From contig NZ_CP011412.1 in assembly GCF_001007875.1 (NCBI RefSeq), positions 2,976,001-3,040,000 on the forward strand: 64,000 nucleotides of DNA. Reading direction: 5' to 3'. The stretch comes from Sedimenticola thiotaurini. Its GTDB lineage: Bacteria; Pseudomonadota; Gammaproteobacteria; Chromatiales; Chromatiaceae. Below the pieces are notes generated by a model. That model searched no databases. It had not been told where the DNA came from and saw nothing but the letters and a program-made list of their open reading frames with translations. The first letter of the stretch is position 1. Each line of letters begins with the position of its first letter. Shown piece by piece: positions 26,659 through 35,919 of the stretch. The translations under genes and the position numbers were made by a program.

Positions 26659-28419
26659 ATGAAAAAATTCAACCTGAAGCAACGGTTCCGGGGCTGGTAT
26701 GGGAATCGGCTGGAACGGTTGCAGCTACATTTGTCACGGCATGATGCCCTGTTGCAACTCTCCCTTCTGGGTCTTCTGACCGGTCTGCTGGCCGGTAGCG
26801 TGATCGTACTTTTCCGCATTGTGGTGGAGCAGACCCAGGCCAGTTTCCTGCTGGACAGCATGCCGGAAAACTACGAAGCACTCTCCCCCTGGGCCCGTTT
26901 CCTGCTGCCGATCGGCGGGGCGCTTGTGATAGCGCTCATATTCCGTCGCTACGGGCAGGGTAACACTGTACTGGGCGTCACCTATGTCATGGAGCGCATG
27001 GCTTACCATCAGGGTTACCTCACCCTGCGGGCCTTTATCCTCCAGTTCGTCGGGGCCGCCGTGGCCATTATCAGCGGTCATTCGGTGGGCCGTGAGGGAC
27101 CCCATATACTGCTGGGTGCGGCATCAGGCAGCCTGTTGGGACAGCGCCTCTCTCTGCCCAACAACAGTATTCGCACCCTGCTGGGTTGCGGTACCGCGGC
27201 GGGCATCGCCGCCTCCTTCAATACGCCGCTGGCCGGGGTGATCTTTGCCCTTGAGGTGGTGATGATGGAGTACTCGCTGGTCAGTTTTATCCCGGTCATT
27301 CTGTCTGCGGTTACGGCCACCGTGATATCCATCGCCGTGTTCGGCAATGCGCCGGCGTTTCAGATTCCGTCCATGACGCTGCCCTCCCTGGCGGAGATCC
27401 CGGTGGTGCTGCTGCTGGGCCTCCTGGTGGGCGGGCTGGCATCCCTGTTCATCCATCTGATGCAACTGACCATGGGACGGGTGGCCGCGGTGCCGTTCTG
27501 GCTCCGGGTGCTGATAGCCGGCTTGCTGATGGGAGTGATCGGGCTGCTGGTGCCCCAGGCGATGGGGATCGGTTACGACACCGTTAACAGCGCGCTGCTG
27601 GGAGAGCTCGGGATAAGCCTGCTGTTGATGATCCTGGTGGCCAAGGTGCTGGCCACCGTAGCCTCCCTTGGGCTGGGTATTCCGGGAGGCAATATCGGGC
27701 CGCTGCTGTTCCTGGGTGGTTGCCTGGGCAGCCTGACTGGCCAGATTGCCACCCATGTGTTCCATCACGATACGCTGGACGTGGGCTTCTACGCGCTGCT
27801 CGGCCTGGGCGCCATGATGGGGGCCACCCTGCAGGCACCGCTGGCGGCGCTTACCGCCATGATGGAACTGACTCACGCACCCCAGACCATCATGCCTGGC
27901 ATGCTGGTGATCGTGGTGGCAGGATTGACGGTCAGGGAGTTTTTCCACAAAGAGTCACTGTTCCTTACCCTGATGCGTGCGATTGGCAAAGATTATGACT
28001 CCAACCCGGTCATGCTGGCGCTGCGCCGTGCCGGTGTTGCCAGTGTCATGCGGCGGCGTTTTGCCCGGGTCGATCGCCTGATCAGCCACGACAAGGCGGA
28101 AGCCCTGTTACAGGATGAACCGGAGTGGTTGCTGATCCAGGGTGATGAACAGCCGGTCAGCCTGATGCCGGCCCTGGATCTGTTGCGCTACCTGAAAAGC
28201 GACGCGGGCGGGGCACTCAACGAGTTGGATCTGCTGGAGATTCCGGGGCGGCGTATCGATGTGGCGCCGATCTATCTCCAGGCCACTTTGCAGGAGGCGC
28301 TGGAAAAACTGAATGGTGGTGCCGAGGCGCTCTATGTGGAGAGGATGACTGCACCGGGCATTCGGCGCATCTACGGTGTGCTGACCCGGGAACAGCTGGA
28401 GTCCGCCTACAAACTGTGA
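26659..28419 (+). CDS. ClC-family chloride channel/antiporter
   Basis: The 586-residue protein has a ClC membrane core (about 30-430) and a C-terminal cytoplasmic region that looks like a paired CBS-type domain. The gating motif GREGP (144-148, E146) is intact, and GIPGGNIGPLLFLGG matches the second anion-binding loop. The first loop, GSGIP in E. coli ClcA, reads GQGNTVLG here. Whether it is a channel or H+/Cl- exchanger cannot be told from this. Confidence 0.9.
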   Translation: MKKFNLKQRFRGWYGNRLERLQLHLSRHDALLQLSLLGLLTGLLAGSVIVLFRIVVEQTQASFLLDSMPENYEALSPWARFLLPIGGALVIALIFRRYGQGNTVLGVTYVMERMAYHQGYLTLRAFILQFVGAAVAIISGHSVGREGPHILLGAASGSLLGQRLSLPNNSIRTLLGCGTAAGIAASFNTPLAGVIFALEVVMMEYSLVSFIPVILSAVTATVISIAVFGNAPAFQIPSMTLPSLAEIPVVLLLGLLVGGLASLFIHLMQLTMGRVAAVPFWLRVLIAGLLMGVIGLLVPQAMGIGYDTVNSALLGELGISLLLMILVAKVLATVASLGLGIPGGNIGPLLFLGGCLGSLTGQIATHVFHHDTLDVGFYALLGLGAMMGATLQAPLAALTAMMELTHAPQTIMPGMLVIVVAGLTVREFFHKESLFLTLMRAIGKDYDSNPVMLALRRAGVASVMRRRFARVDRLISHDKAEALLQDEPEWLLIQGDEQPVSLMPALDLLRYLKSDAGGALNELDLLEIPGRRIDVAPIYLQATLQEALEKLNGGAEALYVERMTAPGIRRIYGVLTREQLESAYKL

Positions 28420-28576
28420 GCAGGGTGGCAGTACAGGACGTTTGATATGGCTCAATGGATCGGGCTTTTAAGCCTGCCTGGCATGCAGTGGCGTACGCCG
28501 GCGCGTAATATGATAGGGAGAACTGGAGTTGCTTACGCATCCGGAAAAGTCAGCGTGATAAAAGGAGCAGGTGTTT

Positions 28577-29536
28577 ATGGCGGCAGAGAAACAGCAGGAG
28601 AGAGCGGCAATGGAGCAGGCGGTTGAGCAGCAGGTGCCGGAGAACGGACAGGAGTCGGCCAGGGAGGAAGAGCAGCGGCTGAAGAAGCTTCAGCAGGAGA
28701 ATCAAAAGCTGCGTGCCGCCATGGAGGCGCTAAAGACAAAAAGTGGCAAGGCAATCCGTCGCTTCGAGCGGGAGGAACAGCTCAAACCCTATCAGGCCGA
28801 GCTGATCAGGATGCAGCAGTACCTGGAATCCACCGGCACCCGGATGATTATCCTGTTTGAAGGGCGGGATGCCGCCGGCAAGGGCGGTACCATTCGCCGG
28901 GTGACCCGCTACATGAATGAGAAGCACTACCGGGTGGTGGCGTTGGGCAAGCCGACCGAGCAGGAGAAGACCCAGTGGTTTTTCCAGAAATATGTGCAGC
29001 AGTTCCCCCGTGGTGGTGAGGTGGTACTGTTTGACCGCAGCTGGTACAACCGGGCCATGGTGGAGCCGGTATTCGGCTTCTGCAGCGATGAGGAGTATCG
29101 CAACTTCATGCTTGGGGTGAGCGGTTTTGAGAAGGATCTGGTGCGCCAGGGGACGATACTGATCAAGCTCTATTTCAGCGTGACCAAGGATGAACAGGCG
29201 AAACGCTTCGACCGGCGTAAGAATGATCCGCTGCGTCAGTGGAAACTGAGCGAAGTGGACGTGCAGGCCCAGGAGCGCTGGGACGATTTTACCAATGTGA
29301 AGTACGAAATGCTGCGCAAGACCAACACCACCCATGCGCCCTGGACCATTATCCGCTCCAATGACAAACACCAGGCCCGACTCAACGCCATCAAGATGAT
29401 TCTCAACTCGGTACCCTATGAACGGCTCGATCCGAAGCTGGATTTCGTGCCGGATCCGAAAGTGGTGGTGTCCGGCGCCCGGGAGCTGGAGATTATGGAG
29501 GCGCAACTGTTGAAGAAGGGTAAGTTCACCCATTGA
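28577..29536 (+). CDS. Polyphosphate kinase 2 family protein
   Basis: The 319-residue PPK2 enzyme uses polyphosphate to phosphorylate nucleotides. The first 60 residues form a charged coiled coil. The kinase core has Walker A EGRDAAGKGGT, the lid-type KHYRVVALGKPTEQE and Walker B LFDRSWYNRAMVEPVFGF. Single-domain length fits class I PPK2 (NDP-specific), though substrate class is inference. ATG 28577 has GGAG nine bases upstream. Its stop overlaps the start of the next gene (TTGA). Confidence 0.92.
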   Translation: MAAEKQQERAAMEQAVEQQVPENGQESAREEEQRLKKLQQENQKLRAAMEALKTKSGKAIRRFEREEQLKPYQAELIRMQQYLESTGTRMIILFEGRDAAGKGGTIRRVTRYMNEKHYRVVALGKPTEQEKTQWFFQKYVQQFPRGGEVVLFDRSWYNRAMVEPVFGFCSDEEYRNFMLGVSGFEKDLVRQGTILIKLYFSVTKDEQAKRFDRRKNDPLRQWKLSEVDVQAQERWDDFTNVKYEMLRKTNTTHAPWTIIRSNDKHQARLNAIKMILNSVPYERLDPKLDFVPDPKVVVSGARELEIMEAQLLKKGKFTH

Positions 29537-30204
29537 CCGGGATAGGGCTCAGCACCGGTCAGGTAGTGGTGGTGTGCGGCGTCTGGCTGCTGTATGGCGC
29601 TCTGCATTCGTTGACGGCGTCACTCTGGCTGAAGCGTCTGGTGGTTGGGCGCTGGCCGGCCTGCATGCCGATCTATCGGTTGGCCTTCAACCTGTTATCG
29701 GTTGTCACCCTGATCCCGCCGCTGTTGCTGATTTACTTTTGGCACGGTGATTACCTCTGGCAATGGACGGGTGCTGGCTGGTGGATTGCCAACACGCTGG
29801 CGTTGTTGGCGGTGGCCGGGTTCGTGCTGTCGTTACGTTATTACGACGGCAGCGAGTTCGCCGGGCTGCGCCAGTGGCGCGAACGGGCGGTGCGGGTGGA
29901 GGATCAGGAGCATTTCCATATCTCTCCGCTGCACCGTTTTGTGCGTCACCCCTGGTATACGCTCGGGCTGGTGATCCTCTGGACCCGGGATATGGACGGC
30001 GTCATGCTCCTCTCCAGTCTGATGATGACCGGTTACCTGATCCTGGGGCTGCGTCTAGAGGAGCGCAAGCTGCTGGCATATCATGGTGAGCTCTACCGGC
30101 GTTACCGGCAGCGGGTGCCGGCCCTGATTCCCCTGCCCTGGCGTTATCTAAGCGTTGCCCAGGCACGCCAACTGATGGGGCTGACGGTCGATAAAAGGTG
30201 TTGA
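29533..30204 (+). CDS. Isoprenylcysteine methyltransferase-like membrane protein
   Basis: The 223-residue protein has about five hydrophobic helices and a C-terminal HRFVRHPWYTLGLVI / LRLEERKLLAYHGELYRRY pattern, the SAM-binding signature of ICMT/PEMT-type and NnrU-related membrane enzymes. The substrate is unknown. The TTG start at 29533 overlaps the ppk2 stop, so translation is probably coupled; I see no better start without losing the first helix. Confidence 0.72.
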   Translation: MTGIGLSTGQVVVVCGVWLLYGALHSLTASLWLKRLVVGRWPACMPIYRLAFNLLSVVTLIPPLLLIYFWHGDYLWQWTGAGWWIANTLALLAVAGFVLSLRYYDGSEFAGLRQWRERAVRVEDQEHFHISPLHRFVRHPWYTLGLVILWTRDMDGVMLLSSLMMTGYLILGLRLEERKLLAYHGELYRRYRQRVPALIPLPWRYLSVAQARQLMGLTVDKRC

Positions 30205-30205
30205 T

Positions 30206-30245
30206 ACCCCTTAAGGATCGGCCAAACCGGTCGACCCTTAAGGGT
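30206..30245. repeat. Inverted repeat after the membrane methyltransferase gene
   Basis: ACCCCTTAAGG and CCCTTAAGGGT flank an inner partly paired segment. It follows the gene stop directly and may act as a 3' RNA structure. No T-run. Confidence 0.4.
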
Positions 30246-30337
30246 AGAGTCATTTGGCGATTGTGGCAGGCCCGGTGGAACAATATCAGCGGGCGGCAGC
30301 AGCGCCGGGGGATCAACAATAACTCGAGGGGTGAGCA

Positions 30338-30667
30338 ATGCGAGACTACGCAGAGAAGAGGGATTTTTATCGCATGGCGGTGGACTGTACGGCACGTTAC
30401 CGGGTAAAGGGGGAGCAGGCGGTCCAGCAAGCTATGGTCCGGGACCTCAGCGCCAGTGGCCTGCAGTTGCGTACCGATCAGGAGCTTACAGCCGGCGCCG
30501 TGCTGAATGTGGAGATCCGGCCCGCCAAGGAGATCACCCCCCCCCTGCATGCGGTGGCCAAGGTGATCCGCTGCACCCCATCGGAGGAGGCCGGAGGCGG
30601 ATTCTCCATCGCCTGTGCAATCGAACAGATGCTGCCGGTGGATCAGGTGGGGGCCGACTTCCCCTGA
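30338..30667 (+). CDS. PilZ domain protein
   Basis: The 109-residue protein is a single PilZ domain. The c-di-GMP-binding RxxxR motif is RDFYR (8-12), and the second motif DLSASGLQL carries the D/NxSxxG pattern, so c-di-GMP binding is expected. GAGGGG stands upstream of the ATG. It stands alone, converging on the 2-hydroxyacid dehydrogenase, and could be one output of the c-di-GMP genes at the left end. Confidence 0.9.
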   Translation: MRDYAEKRDFYRMAVDCTARYRVKGEQAVQQAMVRDLSASGLQLRTDQELTAGAVLNVEIRPAKEITPPLHAVAKVIRCTPSEEAGGGFSIACAIEQMLPVDQVGADFP

Positions 30668-30677
30668 TCGTTCCCGT

Positions 30678-31646
30678 TTAGTTGGTCTCGACCCGGTTCG
30701 CGGTACCGCCCGCCAGATAGTCCCGGATGTTGGCTGCCACACCATCCAGCAGACGCTGGCGGGCCTCCCGGCTGGCCCATGCGTTGTGGGGAGTTACGAT
30801 CAGGTTGGGGATGTCGTCCTGCAGTAGCGGATTGTCGTCAGAGGGCGGCTCCTGGGTCAGCACATCGACGCCCGCACCCCCTAGTGCGCCGGAGCGCAGG
30901 GCGTCGGCCAGCGCCTGTTCGTCCACGATGCCGCCCCGTGCAGTGTTGATCAGCAGGGCATCCGGTCGCATCAGGGCCAGCTCGGCGGCACCGATCAGGT
31001 TCTGCGTCGCCGGCGTCAGCGGACAGTGCAGGGTCAGTACATCCACCCGGGGCAGCAGCTCCTCCAGTGGCAGGCGTCCCGGCTGGGGTGCGCCACCCGG
31101 ACGCTGGGACAGCAGAATCTGCATATCGAACGCCTCGGCAATGCGTGCCACCCCCCGGCCCAGGGTGCCGTAGCCGACGATACCCAGTGTCTTGCCGGCG
31201 ATCTCCCGGATCGGGTAATCCATCAGGCAGAACATATCACTGCGCTGCCAGTCGCCGCGTCGCACCGCTGCCTGGTACGTCAGCAGCCGGGTGGTCAGGG
31301 CGAGTATCAGGCAGAAGGTGTGTTGGGCCACGGTGGCGGTGCCGTAGCCGGTCACATTGGTCACCCCGATACCCAGCTCGGCGGCGGTTTTCAGATCCAC
31401 GTTGTTGGTGCCGGTGGCGGCCACGCAGATCAGTTTCAGTTCGGGGGATTGACGCAGAATCTCCCGATCCAGTATCACCTTGTTGCTGACCACCAGGCTG
31501 GCCCGGCTGATCCGGTCCAGTACCTGTTCTCTGCTGGTGTTGGTATGGAATTCCCAGTCAAACGGGGTAGCGGCAAGATCGTTGAGATCCAGGTCCCCCT
31601 TATCCAGGGTGGCGGTATCGAGAAAAACGGCTTTTGGTTGTGGCAT
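30678..31646 (-). CDS. D-2-hydroxyacid dehydrogenase (glycerate dehydrogenase-like)
   Basis: The 322-residue NAD-dependent enzyme reduces 2-oxo acids; closest in pattern to hydroxypyruvate reductase/glycerate dehydrogenase. The NAD fold has GIVGYGTLGRGV; the active-site Arg is in NTARGGIVDE, the Glu in LTQEPPSD and the His in VTPHNAWAS. ATG 31646 has GGAGG upstream. Together with gph and the GlcF-like gene it would fit glycolate/glycerate salvage, but they are not linked. Confidence 0.9.
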   Translation of the reverse strand: MPQPKAVFLDTATLDKGDLDLNDLAATPFDWEFHTNTSREQVLDRISRASLVVSNKVILDREILRQSPELKLICVAATGTNNVDLKTAAELGIGVTNVTGYGTATVAQHTFCLILALTTRLLTYQAAVRRGDWQRSDMFCLMDYPIREIAGKTLGIVGYGTLGRGVARIAEAFDMQILLSQRPGGAPQPGRLPLEELLPRVDVLTLHCPLTPATQNLIGAAELALMRPDALLINTARGGIVDEQALADALRSGALGGAGVDVLTQEPPSDDNPLLQDDIPNLIVTPHNAWASREARQRLLDGVAANIRDYLAGGTANRVETN

Positions 31647-31883
31647 GTGATCTTTCCTCCGGATTGTGCTCCATATTAGCAGTGTGAACGTGCTTTGCAG
31701 AATCATCGGGTTCTTTCCTTATCCCTGCAGTGACAGGGGTTGTGCCGGATCGGGTTTGTATAGACGACCTACTGTTTTAGTCCGGATTGGGCTAACATAT
31801 CCGGCTCACCTGTACAGAAGGCGCTGTGCGTACCCTAACTGCTGAAACCGCGAGTAACTCTTCCCTCAGAGTTGATAGATTCC

Positions 31884-34800
31884 ATGGCTGACCCCGCAAC
31901 TGAACCCCAGCGTATCCGCGAGATACCCTACAACTACACGTCGTTTTCGGACCGGGAGATCGTTATCCGTTTCCTGGGCGAGGAGATGTGGCAAGTGATC
32001 GAGCGGCTGCGCGGCAGTCGTCGCACCGGCCGTTCCGCCCGTATGCTTTACGAAGTACTGGGGGATATGTGGGTGGTGGCGCGTAACCCCTACCTGCAGG
32101 ACGATCTGCTGATGGATACCGCCCGGCGCGGGGCCCTGATCGACGCCCTGAAGCATCGGCTGGATCAGTTTGAAGCCCGCACCAATGGCAATCAGGATGC
32201 GATCCGCCTGCTGGCCGCTGCCCGGACAGCGGTGGAGACTTTCTCCGCCTGTTTTCAGCGCAACAAGGATCTGCGCCGCCAGGTGACCCGGGCGCTGGCC
32301 AGGATCACCCGCCGTGACAATGTGGATTTTGGCGGTCTGGCCCGGGTCTCCCACGCTACCGATGCGACCGACTGGCGTGTCGAGGTGCCCTTCGTGGTGA
32401 TCTGCCCGGACCGGGAAGAGGAGGTGGCGGCCATTGTGCAGGCCTGTATCGAATGCGGCCTGACCATTATTCCACGGGGCGGCGGCACCGGTTATACCGG
32501 CTCCGCCGTGCCACTCGACCCCTACTGCGCGGTGATCAACACGGAGAAGCTGGAGCAGCTTGGCGAGGTCGAGTACCGCGAACTGCCCGGAGTCGAAGGC
32601 AAAGTGCCGACCGTCGCCGTGGGTGCCGGGGTGGTGACCAAGCGGGTCTCTGATCTGGCGGAGGCCCATGGCCTGGCCTTTGCGGTGGACCCCACCTCCC
32701 AGAACGCCTCCACCATCGGCGGCAATATCGCCATGAATGCCGGTGGCAAGAAGGCGGTGCTGTGGGGCACCACCCTGGATAACCTGGCCTCCTGGCGCAT
32801 GGTGATGCCCGACTCCCACTGGCTGGAGGTGGAGCGGCTGGATCACAACCTGGGCAAGATCCACGAGCAGGAGCGGGTCCGGTTTCGCATCACCCGCTAT
32901 GGGGCGGACAGCAACCGCCCGATCGGCGAGCCGGAGATCCTGGAGATGCCCGGCGCCAGTTTCCGCAAGGCGGGATTGGGTAAGGATGTCACCGACAAGT
33001 TCCTGTCCGGCTTGCCGGGGGTGCAGAAAGAGGGCTGTGACGGCCTGATCACATCGGCCCGCTTCATTCTGCACCGCATGCCGGACCATGTGCGTACGGT
33101 CTGCATGGAGTTTTTCGGCAGTGACCTGTCCCGGGCCGTGCCGGCTATTATCGAGATCCGCGACCGTATCGCGGCCACCGACGGGGTCGAGATGGTGGGT
33201 CTGGAGCACCTGGACGAACGCTATATCCGGGCGGTCAAGTACAGCACCAAGGCGCCCCGCCGGGAACGTCCCAAGATGGTGCTGATCACCGATCTGGTAT
33301 CGGATGACGAGGATGCGGTGGCCCGGGCGGCTTCGGAAGTGGTGCGCCTGGTAAATGCCCGGGAGGGTGAAGGCTTTATCGCGGTCAGTCCCGAGGCGCG
33401 GCGCCGTTTCTGGCTGGACCGCAGCCGTACCGCGGCCATCTCCGCCCACACCAACGCCTTCAAGGTGAATGAGGACGTGGTGATCCCCCTGGAGCGACTG
33501 GCCGAGTACAGCCGTGGCATTGAACAGATCAATATCGAACAGTCGATCAGCAACAAACTGCAGATCATGCAGGCGGTGCTGGAATATCTGCACGGTCCCA
33601 TGCCGGAGCTGCGTCTGCCGGCCGAGTATGAGGAGTCTGAAGAGAGTCGCGTCATTCTGCAGGCCAAGCGGGACGCCGCCTGTGAAGTGGTGTCGGAATC
33701 CATGCAGCGCTGGCGGCAGATTCAGGATAACCTGGATGCGCCGGCAGAGGGGTTTCGCCACCTGCTGGGGGACAAGGCGCTGGCCAAAATGGAGCCCGGC
33801 GATAGCCTGCTGGACATGATGCTGCGGCGCGACCTGGTGCAGAACTATCGCAAGGAGGTGGCGGCACGGCTGAACGAGATCTTTGATGGCCAGGATATGC
33901 TGGCGGTGCAGGAGCGTCTCAACAGCATCCATGCGGAGATTCGCGATGCGCGTCTGTTTGTCGCCCTGCATATGCACGCGGGGGACGGCAACGTGCACAC
34001 CAACATCCCGGTGCACTCGCACAATTACGAGATGCTGCGGGAGTCGGAGCGCATCGTGGAACGGGTCATGGCACTGGCCCAGTCCCTGGACGGGGTGATC
34101 TCCGGCGAGCACGGTATCGGCCTGACCAAGATCCAGTTCCTGGAGGAGTCGAAACTGCGCGACTTTGTCGCCTACAAGAAGCGGGTTGATCCGGATCGCC
34201 ACTTCAACCGGGGCAAGTTGATGCCCGGCTCCAACCTGGACACTGCCTACACGCCGTCCCTGCGCCTGGTACAGCAGGAGGCGATTATCCTGGAGGCGAG
34301 CGAGCTGGGTGAGCTGAACGACGACATCAAGCACTGCCTGCGCTGCGGCAAGTGCAAACCGGTCTGCATGACCCACGTACCCCGTGCCAACCTGCTCTAT
34401 TCGCCCCGTAACAAGATCCTCGGCACCGGCCTGATTATCGAGGCGTTCCTCTACGAGGAGCAGACCCGGCGCGGCATCTCGCTACGCCATTTTGAAGAGA
34501 TGAATGACGTGGCGGATCACTGCACCATCTGCCACAAGTGCCTCAACCCCTGCCCGGTCAATATCGACTTTGGCGACGTGACCGTGCGCATGCGCAAGAT
34601 CCTCACGGTGCAGGGCAAAAAACGGCGTAATGTGGGCACCTGGGCCGCCATGTCGTTTCTCAATACCACCGATCCGCGCACCATACGCACGCTGCGCAAG
34701 GGTATGCTGGAGTGGGGTTTCAAAGGACTGGCGCTGGGACATGCGGCGTTCAAGTGGGCCGGCCTGCTGGGACGGGGTCGCCAGATACCGGCCGCCACCA

Positions 34801-35747
34801 CCGGTCGGTTGGAACCCCGATCTCTGGCGGTGGAGATGATGCGTCGGCCGATCCGGGTGGAACTGCCCAAGAAGACCACCCGCGCCATGCTGGGGATCGA
34901 GGAGTCCAACATGATCCCCATTATCCGCGACCCGGCCCGGGTGACGGATGATTCGGATGCCATTTTCTATTTCCCCGGCTGCGGTTCGGAGCGGCTGTTC
35001 AGTGATGTGGGGCTGGCTACCATCGCCATGCTGTACGAACTGGGCAACGAGGTGGTGCTGCCACCCGGTTATCTCTGCTGTGGTTATCCCCAGACCGCGG
35101 CGGGTCAGCACGCCAAGGGGCTGGAGATCACCACCGGCAACCGGGTGCTGTTCCACCGGGTCGCCAACACCCTCAACTACATGGACATCAAGACGGTCAT
35201 CGTCTCCTGTGGCACCTGCATCGATCAGCTGATGAAGTATGAGTTTGAAAACATCTTTCCCGGCTGCCGACTGCTGGATATCCACGAGTACCTGATGGAG
35301 AAGGGGGTGGTACTGGGAGACGGCAATGGCACCGAGTACCTGTACCACGACCCCTGCCACAGCCCGATGAAACAGTACAATCCCACCGAGGTGGCTTCCA
35401 AACTGATGGACAAGCCGGTCCTGCTGTCGGATCGCTGTTGTGGCGAGGCGGGCACCCTGGGCACCTCCCGGCCGGATATCGCCAGCCAGCTGCGCTATCG
35501 CAAGGTGGAGGAGCTGGAGCAGGGTATCAGGGAGCTGAGCGGCGGCGAGCGGGCGGTCAATGGCAACGTGAAGATGCTCACCTCCTGTCCCGCCTGTACC
35601 CAGGGGTTGAACCGCTACAAGGATGAGACCGGTCTCGAGGTCTCCTACATCGTGGAGGAGCTGGTGCGGGACCGGCTGGGGCCGAACTGGCAGCAGGAGT
35701 TCGTGCAGCGAGTCGTGCAGGGTGGCATCGAACGGGTGCTGCTCTGA
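31884..35747 (+). CDS. DUF3683 / FAD-linked oxidase / Fe-S / CCG fusion oxidoreductase
   Basis: This 1287-residue cytoplasmic protein combines four parts: DUF3683 (1-150), a PCMH-type FAD domain (about 165-400, [16 protein letters not shown]), an FAD-oxidase C domain with [12 protein letters not shown] and GEHGIGLTK, and a tail with two 4Fe-4S motifs ([11 protein letters not shown] near 818, [12 protein letters not shown] near 879) and two CCG motifs (CCGYP near 1065, CCGEAG near 1184). The layout resembles D-lactate/glycolate dehydrogenases (Dld-II, GlcD fused to GlcF); substrate unknown. ATG 31884 is used; the in-frame TTG at 31872 is an alternative. Confidence 0.88.
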   Translation: MADPATEPQRIREIPYNYTSFSDREIVIRFLGEEMWQVIERLRGSRRTGRSARMLYEVLGDMWVVARNPYLQDDLLMDTARRGALIDALKHRLDQFEARTNGNQDAIRLLAAARTAVETFSACFQRNKDLRRQVTRALARITRRDNVDFGGLARVSHATDATDWRVEVPFVVICPDREEEVAAIVQACIECGLTIIPRGGGTGYTGSAVPLDPYCAVINTEKLEQLGEVEYRELPGVEGKVPTVAVGAGVVTKRVSDLAEAHGLAFAVDPTSQNASTIGGNIAMNAGGKKAVLWGTTLDNLASWRMVMPDSHWLEVERLDHNLGKIHEQERVRFRITRYGADSNRPIGEPEILEMPGASFRKAGLGKDVTDKFLSGLPGVQKEGCDGLITSARFILHRMPDHVRTVCMEFFGSDLSRAVPAIIEIRDRIAATDGVEMVGLEHLDERYIRAVKYSTKAPRRERPKMVLITDLVSDDEDAVARAASEVVRLVNAREGEGFIAVSPEARRRFWLDRSRTAAISAHTNAFKVNEDVVIPLERLAEYSRGIEQINIEQSISNKLQIMQAVLEYLHGPMPELRLPAEYEESEESRVILQAKRDAACEVVSESMQRWRQIQDNLDAPAEGFRHLLGDKALAKMEPGDSLLDMMLRRDLVQNYRKEVAARLNEIFDGQDMLAVQERLNSIHAEIRDARLFVALHMHAGDGNVHTNIPVHSHNYEMLRESERIVERVMALAQSLDGVISGEHGIGLTKIQFLEESKLRDFVAYKKRVDPDRHFNRGKLMPGSNLDTAYTPSLRLVQQEAIILEASELGELNDDIKHCLRCGKCKPVCMTHVPRANLLYSPRNKILGTGLIIEAFLYEEQTRRGISLRHFEEMNDVADHCTICHKCLNPCPVNIDFGDVTVRMRKILTVQGKKRRNVGTWAAMSFLNTTDPRTIRTLRKGMLEWGFKGLALGHAAFKWAGLLGRGRQIPAATTGRLEPRSLAVEMMRRPIRVELPKKTTRAMLGIEESNMIPIIRDPARVTDDSDAIFYFPGCGSERLFSDVGLATIAMLYELGNEVVLPPGYLCCGYPQTAAGQHAKGLEITTGNRVLFHRVANTLNYMDIKTVIVSCGTCIDQLMKYEFENIFPGCRLLDIHEYLMEKGVVLGDGNGTEYLYHDPCHSPMKQYNPTEVASKLMDKPVLLSDRCCGEAGTLGTSRPDIASQLRYRKVEELEQGIRELSGGERAVNGNVKMLTSCPACTQGLNRYKDETGLEVSYIVEELVRDRLGPNWQQEFVQRVVQGGIERVLL

Positions 35748-35771
35748 GAGACGGACTGTCCACCGCACTTG

Positions 35772-35847
35772 GTAGGGTGGGCAGGTGTTTTGTGCCCACG
35801 TGGATGCGGATGACAGCGTGGGCACCCAGAACGTACCCACCCTACGG
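35772..35847. repeat. REP-like repeat, copy B (full element)
   Basis: Outer arms GTAGGGTGGG / CCCACCCTAC and inner arms GTGCCCACG / CGTGGGCAC make a 76-base nested inverted repeat with GGATGCGGATGACAG in the middle. It lies between two plus-strand genes. Confidence 0.75.
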
Positions 35848-35919
35848 CTGCCCGGTTTAAGTTCCAGGATGCAGAAAGGGGCGGCCCGCGGGCTGTCTGC
35901 ATAGAGCAGAGATGATGAT

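Noticed and set aside
31866-34376. 836-codon open frame antisense to the DUF3683 oxidoreductase
   Set aside because: It mirrors the GC-rich coding frame of a clear enzyme, is His/Gln/Gly-rich without domains, and has no ribosome site.
34482-35840. 452-codon antisense frame
   Set aside because: Shadow of the same gene's Fe-S/CCG half; no homology features.
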